Of a DNA stretch of 64,000 nt, positions 36,580-45,275 are shown in pieces (position 1 is the first letter of the stretch; each line of letters starts with the position of its first letter). The position numbers and the translations under genes were made by a program. The notes below the pieces were generated by a model that did no database searches, was not told the origin of the DNA, and saw nothing but the letters and a program-made list of their open reading frames with translations. Source of the stretch: Neoaquamicrobium microcysteis (lineage in GTDB: Bacteria > Pseudomonadota > Alphaproteobacteria > Rhizobiales > Rhizobiaceae). Location of the stretch: the NCBI RefSeq assembly GCF_008180155.1, contig NZ_VSZS01000063.1:124001-188000 (forward strand), in the 5' to 3' direction.

Positions 36580-37902
36580 TCAGTAGAGCAGCCGCACGAG
36601 GAACAGCGAGATGACGGGGAACGCCAGCAGTACCACCGTTCGCACGATATCGCTGATGACGAAGGGCGTGACGCCGCGATAGGTGTGCAGGATCGGAATG
36701 TCCTTCGCCATCGAATTGATGACGAAAAGGTTCATGCCGACCGGTGGCGTTATCAGCCCCACCTCCACGACTATCAGGATGAGAATGCCGAACCACAGGG
36801 CGAACTCTTCCGCGCCGAGGCCGAAATCGAGCCCGATCACGATCGGGAAGAAAATCGGCACGGTGAGCAGGATCATGGAGAGCGAATCCATGAAGCAGCC
36901 GAGCAGCAGGTAGAACACCAGCATGCAGATCAGCACCGTCCACGGGCTGAAGCCCTGCTCGGTGATGAAGGCGGCTGCCTGCATGGGCAACTGCGCCAGC
37001 GCCAGGAAGCTGTTGTACATCGCCGCGCCGAAGACGATGAAGAAGATCAGCGCCGTGGCCGATGCGGTCGACAGGATGGAGCTTATCAGCGTCTCGCGGG
37101 TGAGCCCGCCATTGATGAGCGCGATGAGGCCGGTGCCGGCAGCACCCACGGCGGCCGCCTCCGTGGGCGTGAACCAGCCCGTGTAGATGCCGCCCACCAC
37201 CGCCAGGAACACCAGCAGAACCGGCCACACGTCGGCCAGCGCGCGGAAGCGCTCGGCATAGGACTGGCGCGGGCTGGAGCCCGCGGAATCGGGATAGAGG
37301 CGAACGTAGATCGAGATCGCGATCATGTAGCCGATCGCAGCGAGAATGCCGGGAATGAACGCCGCGACGAACAGCTTGGCGATGTTCTGCTCTGCCAGGA
37401 TGGCGTAGAGAACCAGCACGACCGAAGGCGGAATGAGCACGCCCAGCGTGCCGCCGGCAGCCAGCGTTCCCGTGGCCAGCGCGCCGGAGTAGCCGTAGCG
37501 GCGGAGCTCCGGCAGCGCCACCTGCGCCATGGTGGCCGCAGTTGCCAGCGACGATCCGCAGATCGCGCCGAAGCCGGCGCAGGCGCCGATGGCCGACATG
37601 GCGACGCCGCCGCGCCTGTGCCCGAGAAACGCGTTGGCCGCCCTGAACAGCGATTGCGACATGCCGCCAAGCGTGGCGAACTGGCCCATCAGCAGGAACA
37701 GCGGGATGATCGACAGCGAATAGCTGGAGAATGTCGAGTAGGTCTCGCCCTTGAGCCGGGCGAGGATGGGGGCCGTGCTGCCCATGATAAGATAGGTGCC
37801 CGTCAGGCCGCACATCAGCATCGCCAGCCCGATGGGCACACGCAGGAAGATCAGGACAAGCAGGACCGGAAAGGACCACAGCGCCAGTTCGATACCGCTC
37901 AC
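36580..37902 (-). CDS. TRAP transporter large permease (DctM)
   Basis: This 440-residue protein has about 12 membrane helices and the DctM signatures ACAGFGAICGSSLATAATM, GTLAAGGTLGVLIPPSV and EVGLITPPVGMNLFVI. It is the sodium-driven channel part of a tripartite TRAP uptake system. The start is a GTG at 37902 that overlaps the dctQ stop (GTGA), with a GGGGGAGA ribosome site; the open frame further 5' is the dctQ region read in another frame. It works with DctQ and DctP of the same operon. Confidence 0.94.
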   Translation of the reverse strand: MSGIELALWSFPVLLVLIFLRVPIGLAMLMCGLTGTYLIMGSTAPILARLKGETYSTFSSYSLSIIPLFLLMGQFATLGGMSQSLFRAANAFLGHRRGGVAMSAIGACAGFGAICGSSLATAATMAQVALPELRRYGYSGALATGTLAAGGTLGVLIPPSVVLVLYAILAEQNIAKLFVAAFIPGILAAIGYMIAISIYVRLYPDSAGSSPRQSYAERFRALADVWPVLLVFLAVVGGIYTGWFTPTEAAAVGAAGTGLIALINGGLTRETLISSILSTASATALIFFIVFGAAMYNSFLALAQLPMQAAAFITEQGFSPWTVLICMLVFYLLLGCFMDSLSMILLTVPIFFPIVIGLDFGLGAEEFALWFGILILIVVEVGLITPPVGMNLFVINSMAKDIPILHTYRGVTPFVISDIVRTVVLLAFPVISLFLVRLLY

Positions 37903-38432
37903 GAGGCGTCTCCCCCTTGCGTCGGCGCGAACTGTCTGTCGCCCTCGATCACTTCGTAGAACCTGACGACGGTCATGTAGAGCGACACGATCACGCCGAT
38001 GACAAGGGCGGCCATTGCGGCGGCGAAACCCCACCACACCGGAAACTGCAGGATGAAAGTCGTTTCCTGATAGCGGATCTTGTCCATCATTCCGTACCAG
38101 AGCCGCCATGCGATCAGCAGCATGACCAGCGTCATCAGCACTTCAGTCACCAGGTCAATGATCCGGTTGACGCTGTCGGGAAGGAAGCTGGTGAACACGT
38201 CCACCGTGGCATGCGCGCGCCTGAGCTGACACCATGGCAGGAACGAGAATACGGCAAAGGCCGTCATCGCCTCGACGAGCTCGAAGTCGCCCGGTATCGG
38301 CCCCAGCCCATAGCGGACGAAGGCACGGCCGGTGATGCTGAAGACCGTCAGCAACGTGATGGTGACAAGCACCAGCCCGCCAAGTATGGCAAGCGCGCGC
38401 GCGAGCCATTCTATGGCCGCAGATCGCCTCAT
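37899..38432 (-). CDS. TRAP transporter small permease (DctQ)
   Basis: The 177-residue protein has four predicted helices and the DctQ pattern (GRAFVRYGLGPIPGDFELVE, FLPWCQLRRAHATVDVF). It is the small membrane subunit that partners DctM. The ATG at 38432 has a GGAG ribosome site 5 bases upstream. The flavin monooxygenase gene ends 116 bases upstream. Confidence 0.93.
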   Translation of the reverse strand: MRRSAAIEWLARALAILGGLVLVTITLLTVFSITGRAFVRYGLGPIPGDFELVEAMTAFAVFSFLPWCQLRRAHATVDVFTSFLPDSVNRIIDLVTEVLMTLVMLLIAWRLWYGMMDKIRYQETTFILQFPVWWGFAAAMAALVIGVIVSLYMTVVRFYEVIEGDRQFAPTQGGDAS

Positions 38433-38548
38433 GACACTCCTCCACCCACCAGGATTTGCACGCCCGACGCTACTACCTGCACGAACGTGGAGCAACCGGA
38501 AGGCTCCCTTCTTTTGTTATGGAACATAACAGACATCTGCGCGCAGCA

Positions 38549-39826
38549 TCAAGCCGGAATGGAAGCGTGCGGAGCCGGCGGCACGATCGATGCACGCCTG
38601 TTCAGCGTTTCGACATCGAAGCCCGCGATCTTCTTGTAGCCGGCCGCCGTCTCTTCCAGCTCCGCGCGCGACAGAACCTGTGAGATATCGTCGAAGACAC
38701 CGCCGCAGCGCTCTTCCACCAGCTGCATCACCTGATCGGGCCCGTTGCCGCGATTGGCTACGACGATGCGTGTGGTCGCCGGGCGCCGCTCGTCTTCGTA
38801 GGCCGCCAGCGCCTCCTGCCCGACGCCGTGGTCGAGGAAGGCGCGAGTCAGCACACGAGCGTCGATGATGGCCTGCGAAGCGCCATTCGAGCCGATCGGA
38901 TACATGGGGTGCGCCGCATCGCCGATCAGCGTGACGCGGCCGTGGCTCCAGTGCTCCAGCGGGTCGCGGTCGACCATCGGATATTCGTAGCATTCGCCGC
39001 CGGCACGCATCAGCGCCGGGCAGTCCAGCCAGTCGAACCGCCAGTCCTCGAAGGCGGGCAGGAAGTCGGCGAAATCGCCCTTGCGGTTCCAGTCCTCGCG
39101 GTTCCAGCCCGCGCCCGGTTCGTATTTCAGCTCGCCGATCCAGTTGATGAGCGCCTCGCCGGTTTCCGGATCGGGCTTGGATATCGGGTAGGTGACGAAC
39201 TTCTGCCATTCGTGGCCGACCATCGCCATCGTAGCGCCGCTCAGGAACGGCTTGGCCGTCGTCGTGCCGCGCCACAGCACCGCGCCGCCCCAGCGCGGCG
39301 GGCCCTCATGCGGGAAAAGCTGACCGCGGACGGCGGAATGGATGCCGTCGGCTGCCACCAGAATATCGGCCTGCTCGGCGCGTTCAGTACCGTCGGCGGA
39401 TCGCACGAAGACCTCAACCTTGCCGCCTGCCTCGCGAAATCCGGTGACGACAGCGCCGGTGATGACGGCATCCGCGCCGAGGCGCTTGCGAACCGCATCG
39501 AGAAGCATGGCCTGCAGCCTGCCGCGATGCACCGAGAACTGGGGCCAGTTGTAGCCGGCAAGCATGCCGCGCGGCTCCGACCAGATCAGGCCGCCCTTGC
39601 TGGAGTAGTAGGCGACTTCGCGCGTGCGTACGCCGATGGCTTCGAGCTCATTTTCGAGCCCCAGCTCGAACAGTTCCCGCACTGCGTGAGGCTGGACGTT
39701 GATGCCGACGCCGAGCGGCCGGATAGACGCCACCTGCTCGAACACGCGTACGGCGACGCCCGCCTGATGCAGGGACAGGGCCAGCGAAAGACCCGCGATG
39801 CCGCCGCCGGCTACGATTACGCTCAT
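38549..39826 (-). CDS. FAD-dependent monooxygenase (flavin-dependent oxidoreductase, PhzS/salicylate hydroxylase-like)
   Basis: The 425-residue class A flavoprotein hydroxylase has the FAD motif VIVAGGGIAGLSLALSLHQAG, the DG motif ILVAADGIHSAVR and the GD motif VTLIGDAAHPMYPIGSNGASQAI. Such enzymes hydroxylate aromatic rings using NAD(P)H and O2. It lies between dctP and dctQ in the TRAP operon, so the transported compound is plausibly its substrate or a precursor. The start is the ATG at 39826 after a GGGGGGAGG ribosome site. Confidence 0.88.
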   Translation of the reverse strand: MSVIVAGGGIAGLSLALSLHQAGVAVRVFEQVASIRPLGVGINVQPHAVRELFELGLENELEAIGVRTREVAYYSSKGGLIWSEPRGMLAGYNWPQFSVHRGRLQAMLLDAVRKRLGADAVITGAVVTGFREAGGKVEVFVRSADGTERAEQADILVAADGIHSAVRGQLFPHEGPPRWGGAVLWRGTTTAKPFLSGATMAMVGHEWQKFVTYPISKPDPETGEALINWIGELKYEPGAGWNREDWNRKGDFADFLPAFEDWRFDWLDCPALMRAGGECYEYPMVDRDPLEHWSHGRVTLIGDAAHPMYPIGSNGASQAIIDARVLTRAFLDHGVGQEALAAYEDERRPATTRIVVANRGNGPDQVMQLVEERCGGVFDDISQVLSRAELEETAAGYKKIAGFDVETLNRRASIVPPAPHASIPA

Positions 39827-39848
39827 TACCCTCCCCCCGGATACAAAG

Positions 39849-39873
39849 CGGGGCGGACTCGACATCCGCCCCG
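39849..39873 (-). terminator. Hairpin between dctP and the monooxygenase gene
   Basis: A perfect 9-base stem (39849-39857 with 39865-39873) and a 7-base loop lie between the dctP stop and the next start codon. There is no long T-run. In TRAP operons such intercistronic hairpins often raise the level of the binding-protein mRNA over the rest, by attenuation or by protecting the 3' end. Confidence 0.5.
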
Positions 39874-39892
39874 ATTCCTCAAGAAGGACAAT

Positions 39893-40945
39893 CTACTGCG
39901 CGGCCGTGTACTTCTCAATCAGCGAACGCGCTTCATCCAGAAGTCCCTGACCGTCGGCCCCGCGGCCATCCAGTTCGCTCACCCAGTTGGCGATGACCGG
40001 CTCGGCAGCCGCCTTCCAGGCTTCGACGTCTTCCGCACTCAGCGTGATGATGTTGTTGTTGCGGCCCACGGCGAGTTCGCGGCCGGGCGCATCGTACTGC
40101 TCCTGCGTCTTGCCGAAGAGTGCCGATACGTCCTGCCCGGAATTGTCGTCGATGACCTTTTTGAGGTCGTCCGGCAGGCTGTCGTATTTCGCCTTGTTCA
40201 TCGCGAGCACGAAGGTCGTGGTGTAAAGCGCGTGATCGCCACCGAACTCCGTATGGTTGCTCACCAGCTCCTGAACGCGCAGCGAAGGAACCACTTCCCA
40301 CGGCGTGACGGCGCCGTCGATGACACCCTTCGAGAGCGATTCCGTCACGGCCGGGATGGGCATGCCCACCGGAGTGCCGCCCAGTTCGGCCACCAGAGCC
40401 GTGATGACGCGCGTCGGCGCGCGCACCTTCATGCCCTGCAAGTCTTCAAGCTTCTCGACGGGGGTGCGGGAATGGATGACGCCGGGGCCGTGCACCCAGG
40501 CGGCGATGACGTGCACATCGGCGAACTCGCCATCCTTCATGCGGGATTCGAAGAGGTCCCAATAGGCGCGCGAGGTCGCCTCCGCATTGGTCATCATGAA
40601 CGGCAGTTCGAACACTTCAGTCGAGGGGAAGCGGCCCGGCGTCGAGCCGGGCAGGGTCCAGACGATATCGACCGTGCCGTCGGTCGCCTGGTCGATGAGC
40701 TGCGGCGGCGTGCCGCCGAGCTGCATGGCGGGATAGCGCTCGATCTTGATGCGGCCGTTGGACTCTGCCTCGACCTTGTCCGCCCATGGGGTGAGAACAT
40801 GCGTCGGCACGTTGGCCTGCGCGGGCAGGAATTGATGCAGGCGCAGGGTCACTTCCTGCGCAAGAGTGGACGAGGTGGTAGCCAGCCAGCCGGCCGAGGC
40901 CAGCGACGCGGCGATGACGAGTGATCTGATGGATGCAGGCTTCAT
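39893..40945 (-). CDS. TRAP transporter substrate-binding protein (DctP)
   Basis: The 350-residue product has a signal peptide (SIRSLVIAASLASAGWLATTSSTLA) and the DctP fold: EVTLRLHQFLPAQANVPTHVLTPWADKVEAES, the LQGMKVRAPTRV segment with the conserved Arg that binds carboxylates, and the VNGAV-type region read here as VIDGAVTPWEVV. It should bind an organic acid in the periplasm for the DctQM permease. It is the first gene of the operon, with a GGGAGG ribosome site. Confidence 0.94.
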   Translation of the reverse strand: MKPASIRSLVIAASLASAGWLATTSSTLAQEVTLRLHQFLPAQANVPTHVLTPWADKVEAESNGRIKIERYPAMQLGGTPPQLIDQATDGTVDIVWTLPGSTPGRFPSTEVFELPFMMTNAEATSRAYWDLFESRMKDGEFADVHVIAAWVHGPGVIHSRTPVEKLEDLQGMKVRAPTRVITALVAELGGTPVGMPIPAVTESLSKGVIDGAVTPWEVVPSLRVQELVSNHTEFGGDHALYTTTFVLAMNKAKYDSLPDDLKKVIDDNSGQDVSALFGKTQEQYDAPGRELAVGRNNNIITLSAEDVEAWKAAAEPVIANWVSELDGRGADGQGLLDEARSLIEKYTAAQ

Positions 40946-41071
40946 TCCGTTCCTCCCTGAATGATCCGACTGCCGAGTGGCTCCTCACTGCCTTCCTACC
41001 CGGCTCGGTCAGGCGATCCTACAGAACTTTATGTAACAATAAAGCACCCGGGCGCCGAATTTTTGTAACAT

Positions 41072-41539
41072 TCAGATCGGCAGCGCGGTGGTTTCCTTCA
41101 GCGTCTCCAGGACGATCGCCGTCTTCACATGCTGGACGGAATCGTGCGGCAGAAGCACATCGTTGACGAAGTCCGCAAGCGACTTCAGGTCCGGTGTTAC
41201 GACCTTGAGGACGTAATCCATCTCGCCGGTTAGGGCATGGGCCTCCTGCACTTCCGGCAGGCGGGTGAGCAGGTCGGCAAAGCGGCGCGCGTTGTCGCGG
41301 TTGTGGGTCGCGAGCGTGACCGAGATGACATTTACCAGCGAGAAACCCAGCCGGTCGCGGTCCAGGACGGCGCGATAACCCTTGATGAGACCTTCGTCCT
41401 CGAGCCGCTGGCGACGGCGCGAGCATTGCGAGGGCGACAGGTTCACGCGCTCCGAAAGGTCGTTGTTGGTGAGCCGCGCATCTTCCTGCAAAAGCGAGAG
41501 TATCTTGCGGTCAAAGCCGTCTATGCGCTCGTTCGTCAT
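41072..41539 (-). CDS. Lrp/AsnC-family transcriptional regulator
   Basis: The 155-residue regulator has an N-terminal HTH (GFDRKILSLLQEDARLTNNDLSERVNLSPSQCSRRRQRLE) and a C-terminal RAM domain (EVQEAHALTGEMDYVLKVVTPDL). It is divergent from hppD, 128 bases away, so it is likely to control tyrosine catabolism and itself, in response to an amino acid such as tyrosine. The effector is inferred from position. Confidence 0.92.
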   Translation of the reverse strand: MTNERIDGFDRKILSLLQEDARLTNNDLSERVNLSPSQCSRRRQRLEDEGLIKGYRAVLDRDRLGFSLVNVISVTLATHNRDNARRFADLLTRLPEVQEAHALTGEMDYVLKVVTPDLKSLADFVNDVLLPHDSVQHVKTAIVLETLKETTALPI

Positions 41540-41667
41540 CCAAAGCCTCCCCTACGCGCAACTTACTCGCATCCATAGTGCGCCCGAACACTCCGAATGC
41601 AAGCACTTTGCGAAGCGCCGGTGCTACGATTCAGCACAATCGACACCGGCCTGCACAGGAGAAGACG

Positions 41668-42783
41668 ATGGGACCCTTTCCGCACGACGCGCCGCCCGCG
41701 AAAATCAGCGCCGAAAATCCGGCGGGCACGGACGGTTTCGAGTTCGTGGAATTCGCACACGAGGAGCCGGCGAAGCTCGAAGAGCTATTCAAAAGAATGG
41801 GTTACACGCCCGTCGCCAGGCACCGGACCAAGAAGATCACGGTGTGGCGGCAGGGCGATATCAACTATGTGGTCAACGCCGAGCCGGGTTCGCACGCGAT
41901 GCGCTTCGTAGAGGAGCACGGGCCCTGCGCACCGTCGATGGCATGGCGGGTGGTGAATGCGGAGCATGCCTTCGACCACGCGGTGTCGAAGGGGGCAACG
42001 CCCTACGAAGGCGACGACAAGACGCTGGACGTTCCGGCCATCGTCGGCATCGGCGGATCGCTGCTCTACTTCGTTGAAAAATATGGCGAAAAGGGCTCGG
42101 CCTACGAAGCCGAATTCGAGTGGCTTGGCGAGCGCGATCCGAGGCCGGAGGGCGTCGGCTTCTACTATCTCGACCACCTGACCCACAATGTCTATCGCGG
42201 CAACATGGACAAGTGGTGGGACTTCTATCGCGAGCTTTTCGGCTTCACGCAAATCCACTTCTTCGACATCGACGGGCGCATTACCGGTCTGGTTTCGCGT
42301 GCGATTACAAGCCCTTGCGGAAAAATCCGGATTCCGCTCAACGAGTCGAAGGACGACACCAGCCAGATCGCGGAGTACCTGCGCAAGTACAATGGCGAAG
42401 GCATCCAGCACATAGCGGTCGGGACGGACGAGATTTACGACGCCACGGACAGGCTCGACGAGAACGGGCTGAAGTTCATGCCGGGCCCGCCCGAGACCTA
42501 TTACGAGATGTCGCAGGACCGGGTGAACGGCCATGATGAACCGATCAACCGTATGAAAAAGCACGGTATTCTGATCGACGGCGAAGGCGTGGTGAATGGC
42601 GGGATGACGAAGATCCTGCTGCAGATCTTCTCCAAGACGGTCATCGGACCGATCTTCTTCGAGTTCATCCAGAGGAAGGGCGACGAAGGCTTCGGCGAGG
42701 GCAATTTCCGCGCGCTTTTCGAGAGCATCGAGGAAGACCAGATCCGTCGCGGGGTCATCAAGCCGCAGGAAGCGGCGGAGTAA
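41668..42783 (+). CDS. hppD: 4-hydroxyphenylpyruvate dioxygenase
   Basis: This 371-residue Fe(II) enzyme converts 4-hydroxyphenylpyruvate to homogentisate in tyrosine breakdown. The three metal ligands are His170 (YLDHLTHNV), His248 (GIQHIAVGT) and Glu332 (IFFEFIQRKG). The C-terminal helix with GEGNFRALFESIEEDQ is typical. The ATG at 41668 is preceded by AGGAGA; a longer frame from 41578 does not look coding. The hmgA and fumarylacetoacetate hydrolase genes that continue the pathway are 5-8 kb downstream. Confidence 0.96.
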   Translation: MGPFPHDAPPAKISAENPAGTDGFEFVEFAHEEPAKLEELFKRMGYTPVARHRTKKITVWRQGDINYVVNAEPGSHAMRFVEEHGPCAPSMAWRVVNAEHAFDHAVSKGATPYEGDDKTLDVPAIVGIGGSLLYFVEKYGEKGSAYEAEFEWLGERDPRPEGVGFYYLDHLTHNVYRGNMDKWWDFYRELFGFTQIHFFDIDGRITGLVSRAITSPCGKIRIPLNESKDDTSQIAEYLRKYNGEGIQHIAVGTDEIYDATDRLDENGLKFMPGPPETYYEMSQDRVNGHDEPINRMKKHGILIDGEGVVNGGMTKILLQIFSKTVIGPIFFEFIQRKGDEGFGEGNFRALFESIEEDQIRRGVIKPQEAAE

Positions 42784-42792
42784 CTCGTTGTA

Positions 42793-42817
42793 ACGGCAGC
42801 TATTTTCTGGCTGCCGT
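42793..42817. terminator. Hairpin between convergent hppD and the DUF2783 gene
   Basis: Complementary 8-base arms (42793-42800 and 42810-42817) enclose a 9-base AT-rich loop just after the hppD stop and around the DUF2783 stop. It could end transcription in both directions, although no T-run follows on the plus strand. Confidence 0.4.
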
Positions 42818-42991
42818 CAGCACCGCCCTCAGCCTTTCGAGGTCGCCGACCTCGTTGGCCAAAAGAAGCACCAGCCTCGCATTGAGGCGGGTGCTTTCTT
42901 CCATTGAAAGCCCCTCATGGGCAGCCATGAGGGCGGCGTAGAAGTCGTCGCCGGAGGCTCCGAGGCGATCCCTGCCGATGGCATTTTGCAT
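42800..42991 (-). CDS. DUF2783 small protein
   Basis: The 63-residue protein starts MQNAIGRDRLGASGDDFYAALMAAHEGLSMEES-style (conserved DDFYxALxxAHxGLS core) and ends in an Arg-rich helix. Proteins of this family occur directly after flavin monooxygenase genes of the MhpA type; no function is known. Its ATG shares one base with the TGA of the upstream hydroxylase gene (TGATG) and has a GGGAGGAG ribosome site, so the two are translationally coupled. Confidence 0.87.
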   Translation of the reverse strand: MQNAIGRDRLGASGDDFYAALMAAHEGLSMEESTRLNARLVLLLANEVGDLERLRAVLTAARK

Positions 42992-44613
42992 CAACTCCTC
43001 CCTGTCGCGCGAGACAGCGCCGATCCGAGGTTACCCGAGCCCGCCCGGAAGCGCGCGGCGACGTGCTGATCGGGCCTTATGAGATAGAAATTGCCGCTTC
43101 CAAGCCGGGAAACGGCGAATCCTTGCGTGTCGTACAGCACTTTGACGTTCTCGGCCGTCCGCGAAGGGTCGCTTGACACTATCATCTCCAGAAGCTCGTT
43201 TTTGGCATCCTCGGAACGGCCCAAACCAACCTCGGATGGATCGGCATCCACGGCCAGCAGAACGAAGCGTCCGCCAAGGTGATTCAGCAGCCAATCGCCA
43301 TCGCCGACCGGAGCGTCGGGCACCGCGGTTCCAGGCTCGATGCCGCCATCTTCGGCCGACGTTTGAAGGCTCATGCCGGCCAGCGAACACGGCCGGGACA
43401 GGCGGCCTGAATTGACCAGCCTGCGTGCAAATTCATGGTCGGCCGCAAGGTCCAGCACGCTGTCGCGGAAGATGCGCTCCATCTCGGTCTTCGGCGTCAT
43501 GAAGGCAGTGGCGCGCGAGGAGTTGAGGATGTTCTCGTCCGCACCGTGGATGCGCTCTTCGTCGTAGGTGGCGATCAGGCTTTCGGGCGCCTGCCCCTTC
43601 ACGATCATCGCCAGCTTCCAGACCAGATTGTCCACGTCCTGGATGCCGCCATTGCCGCCGCGCGCGCCGAAGGGCGAGACGATGTGGGCCGAGTCGCCGG
43701 CGAAAACCACGCGGCCGTGGACGAAGCGGTCGAGCCGCCGGCACTGGAAGGTGTAGACCGACACCCAGTCGAGCTCGAAATCGCGATGGCCGATGACCTT
43801 CTCGATGCGCGGAATGACGTTTTCGGGCTTCTTTTCCTCTTCCGGGTCGGCGTCCCAGCCAAGCTGCAGGTCGATGCGGTAGATGTCGTCTGGCTGCTTG
43901 TGGAGCAGCGCGGACTGGCCGGGATGGAAAGGCGGCTCGAACCAGAACCAGCGCTCGGGCGGGAAATCCGCCTTCATCTCGACATCGGCTATGAGGAAGC
44001 GTTCCTCGAAGACGCGGCCGGCGAAATCGAGGCCCATCATGGAGCGGACCGGTGAGCGCGCGCCGTCGCAGGCGACGAGCCAGTCGGCATCGAGATCGTA
44101 GGAGCCGTCGGGTGTCTCGACCGAAACGCGGACGCCGCTGGCGGATGACTCGACGCCGGTGACGCGGTTCTTCCAGCGCAGGTCGATGAGCTCCGGAAAC
44201 TGCATCGCGCGCTCGACCAGGTACTGCTCGACGTAATATTGCTGGAGGTTGATGAAGGCCGGCATCTTGTGGCCCTCCTCCGGCAAAAGGTCGAAGTTCC
44301 AGACCTCGCGGTCGCGGTGAAACAGGCGGCCGACCTTCCACGTGACGCCTTTTGCCACCATGCGCTCACCGATGCCGAGGCGGTCCATGATCTCCAGCGT
44401 GCGCTTGGACCAGCAGATGGCACGACTGCCCAGCGAGACCACGTCGTTGTCATCCAGCACCACGCATCGGATGCCTTGCAGCGCGCAGTCTATGGCGGCG
44501 GCGAGACCGACCGGCCCCGCCCCGACGATGACGACCGGCGCGCGGGTAGGCTCGCCGCCTGCAAGCTCCGGCGGGGTGCGGTAGGAGAATGGCTGGTAGC
44601 GGTAGCGCGGCAT
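42991..44613 (-). CDS. FAD-dependent aromatic hydroxylase, MhpA/PheA-like
   Basis: This 540-residue class A flavoprotein monooxygenase has the FAD motif VVIVGAGPVGLAAAIDCALQG, the DG motif DWLVACDGARSPVRSMMG and the GD motif GRVVFAGDSAHIVSPFGARGGNGGIQD, with a C-terminal thioredoxin-like tail, as in 3-(3-hydroxyphenyl)propionate hydroxylases. The presence of homogentisate genes nearby makes a hydroxyphenylacetate or similar substrate possible, but this is inference. It is coupled to the DUF2783 gene and is divergent from the Phd/VapC module. Confidence 0.87.
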   Translation of the reverse strand: MPRYRYQPFSYRTPPELAGGEPTRAPVVIVGAGPVGLAAAIDCALQGIRCVVLDDNDVVSLGSRAICWSKRTLEIMDRLGIGERMVAKGVTWKVGRLFHRDREVWNFDLLPEEGHKMPAFINLQQYYVEQYLVERAMQFPELIDLRWKNRVTGVESSASGVRVSVETPDGSYDLDADWLVACDGARSPVRSMMGLDFAGRVFEERFLIADVEMKADFPPERWFWFEPPFHPGQSALLHKQPDDIYRIDLQLGWDADPEEEKKPENVIPRIEKVIGHRDFELDWVSVYTFQCRRLDRFVHGRVVFAGDSAHIVSPFGARGGNGGIQDVDNLVWKLAMIVKGQAPESLIATYDEERIHGADENILNSSRATAFMTPKTEMERIFRDSVLDLAADHEFARRLVNSGRLSRPCSLAGMSLQTSAEDGGIEPGTAVPDAPVGDGDWLLNHLGGRFVLLAVDADPSEVGLGRSEDAKNELLEMIVSSDPSRTAENVKVLYDTQGFAVSRLGSGNFYLIRPDQHVAARFRAGSGNLGSALSRATGRS

Positions 44614-44625
44614 CAGCGGGCTCGC

Positions 44626-44654
44626 TTGTACATGTTTAGAAAATGACCTAAATT
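44626..44654 (+). promoter_or_regulatory. Promoter of the Phd/VapC module
   Basis: TTGTAC at 44626-44631 and TAAATT at 44649-44654 are spaced by 17 bases in an AT-rich stretch just before the antitoxin gene, and resemble a sigma-70 promoter. Antitoxins of this kind usually repress their own promoter. Confidence 0.5.
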
Positions 44655-44679
44655 ATGGACACAATCGGAGTGGTATCTG

Positions 44680-44907
44680 ATGAACGTCACCGTCGCGGAA
44701 ATGAAAGCAAATCTGTCCGAAATCCTTCGCAAGGCTGCGGCGGGGGAAGAGGTCATCGTCACGAGACACGGCAAACCGTACGTCAAGGTCGGACCTGAGC
44801 GGTCTTCAATGACCAAGCTTCCGCGCCTCGGGGCCTTCAAGGGGCAGATCAAGATCGCGGACGATTTCGATGAGCTCGGGCCGGAGTGGGACGAGTACAT
44901 CAAGTGA
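44680..44907 (+). CDS. Phd/YefM-family antitoxin
   Basis: The 75-residue protein has the Phd/YefM N-terminal fold (VTVAEMKANLSEILRKAAAGEEVIVTRHGKPYVKV) and an acidic C-terminal tail (ADDFDELGPEWDEYI), which should wrap around the toxin. Its stop codon overlaps the start of the PIN toxin gene (GTGA). A GGAG ribosome site precedes the ATG. Codon use and AT content of the promoter differ slightly from neighbours, as is common for mobile toxin-antitoxin modules. Confidence 0.9.
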   Translation: MNVTVAEMKANLSEILRKAAAGEEVIVTRHGKPYVKVGPERSSMTKLPRLGAFKGQIKIADDFDELGPEWDEYIK

Positions 44908-45275
44908 CCGCTTATCTGGCGGACACCCATGTGCTGCTCTGGTCGCTGGACGGCGGGGACAAACTCTCTGCGAAGCAAAGACGCGTCATCGATTCCGATG
45001 CGAAGGTTTTCGTCAGCGTGGCGACTTTGTGGGAGATCACCATCAAGACGTCGCTCGGGAAGCTCGTCGTCCCGGCGGACTTCCTCGACGGCGTGGTCAG
45101 AGCCGGTTTCGATCTCCTGACCATAAACACCGAGCATATCCGCGTACTTGGCAACCTGCCGCATCATCACCGCGATCCATTCGATCGTTTGCTGGTCGCC
45201 CAGGCAATGGCCGAACGGGTGACGCTGCTCACAGCCGATACGCAGATCATGCGTTACGACGTGAAACATCTGTAA
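44904..45275 (+). CDS. PIN-domain toxin (VapC-type)
   Basis: The 123-residue protein carries the PIN nuclease residues: Asp in YLADTHVLLWSLDG, Glu in TLWEITIKTSLGKL, Asp in HHRDPFDRLLVAQA and Asp in LLTADTQIM. This is the Phd-associated VapC subgroup that cleaves RNA. The GTG at 44904 overlaps the antitoxin stop. Its last 29 bases overlap the end of the convergent DinB gene. Confidence 0.9.
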   Translation: MTAYLADTHVLLWSLDGGDKLSAKQRRVIDSDAKVFVSVATLWEITIKTSLGKLVVPADFLDGVVRAGFDLLTINTEHIRVLGNLPHHHRDPFDRLLVAQAMAERVTLLTADTQIMRYDVKHL

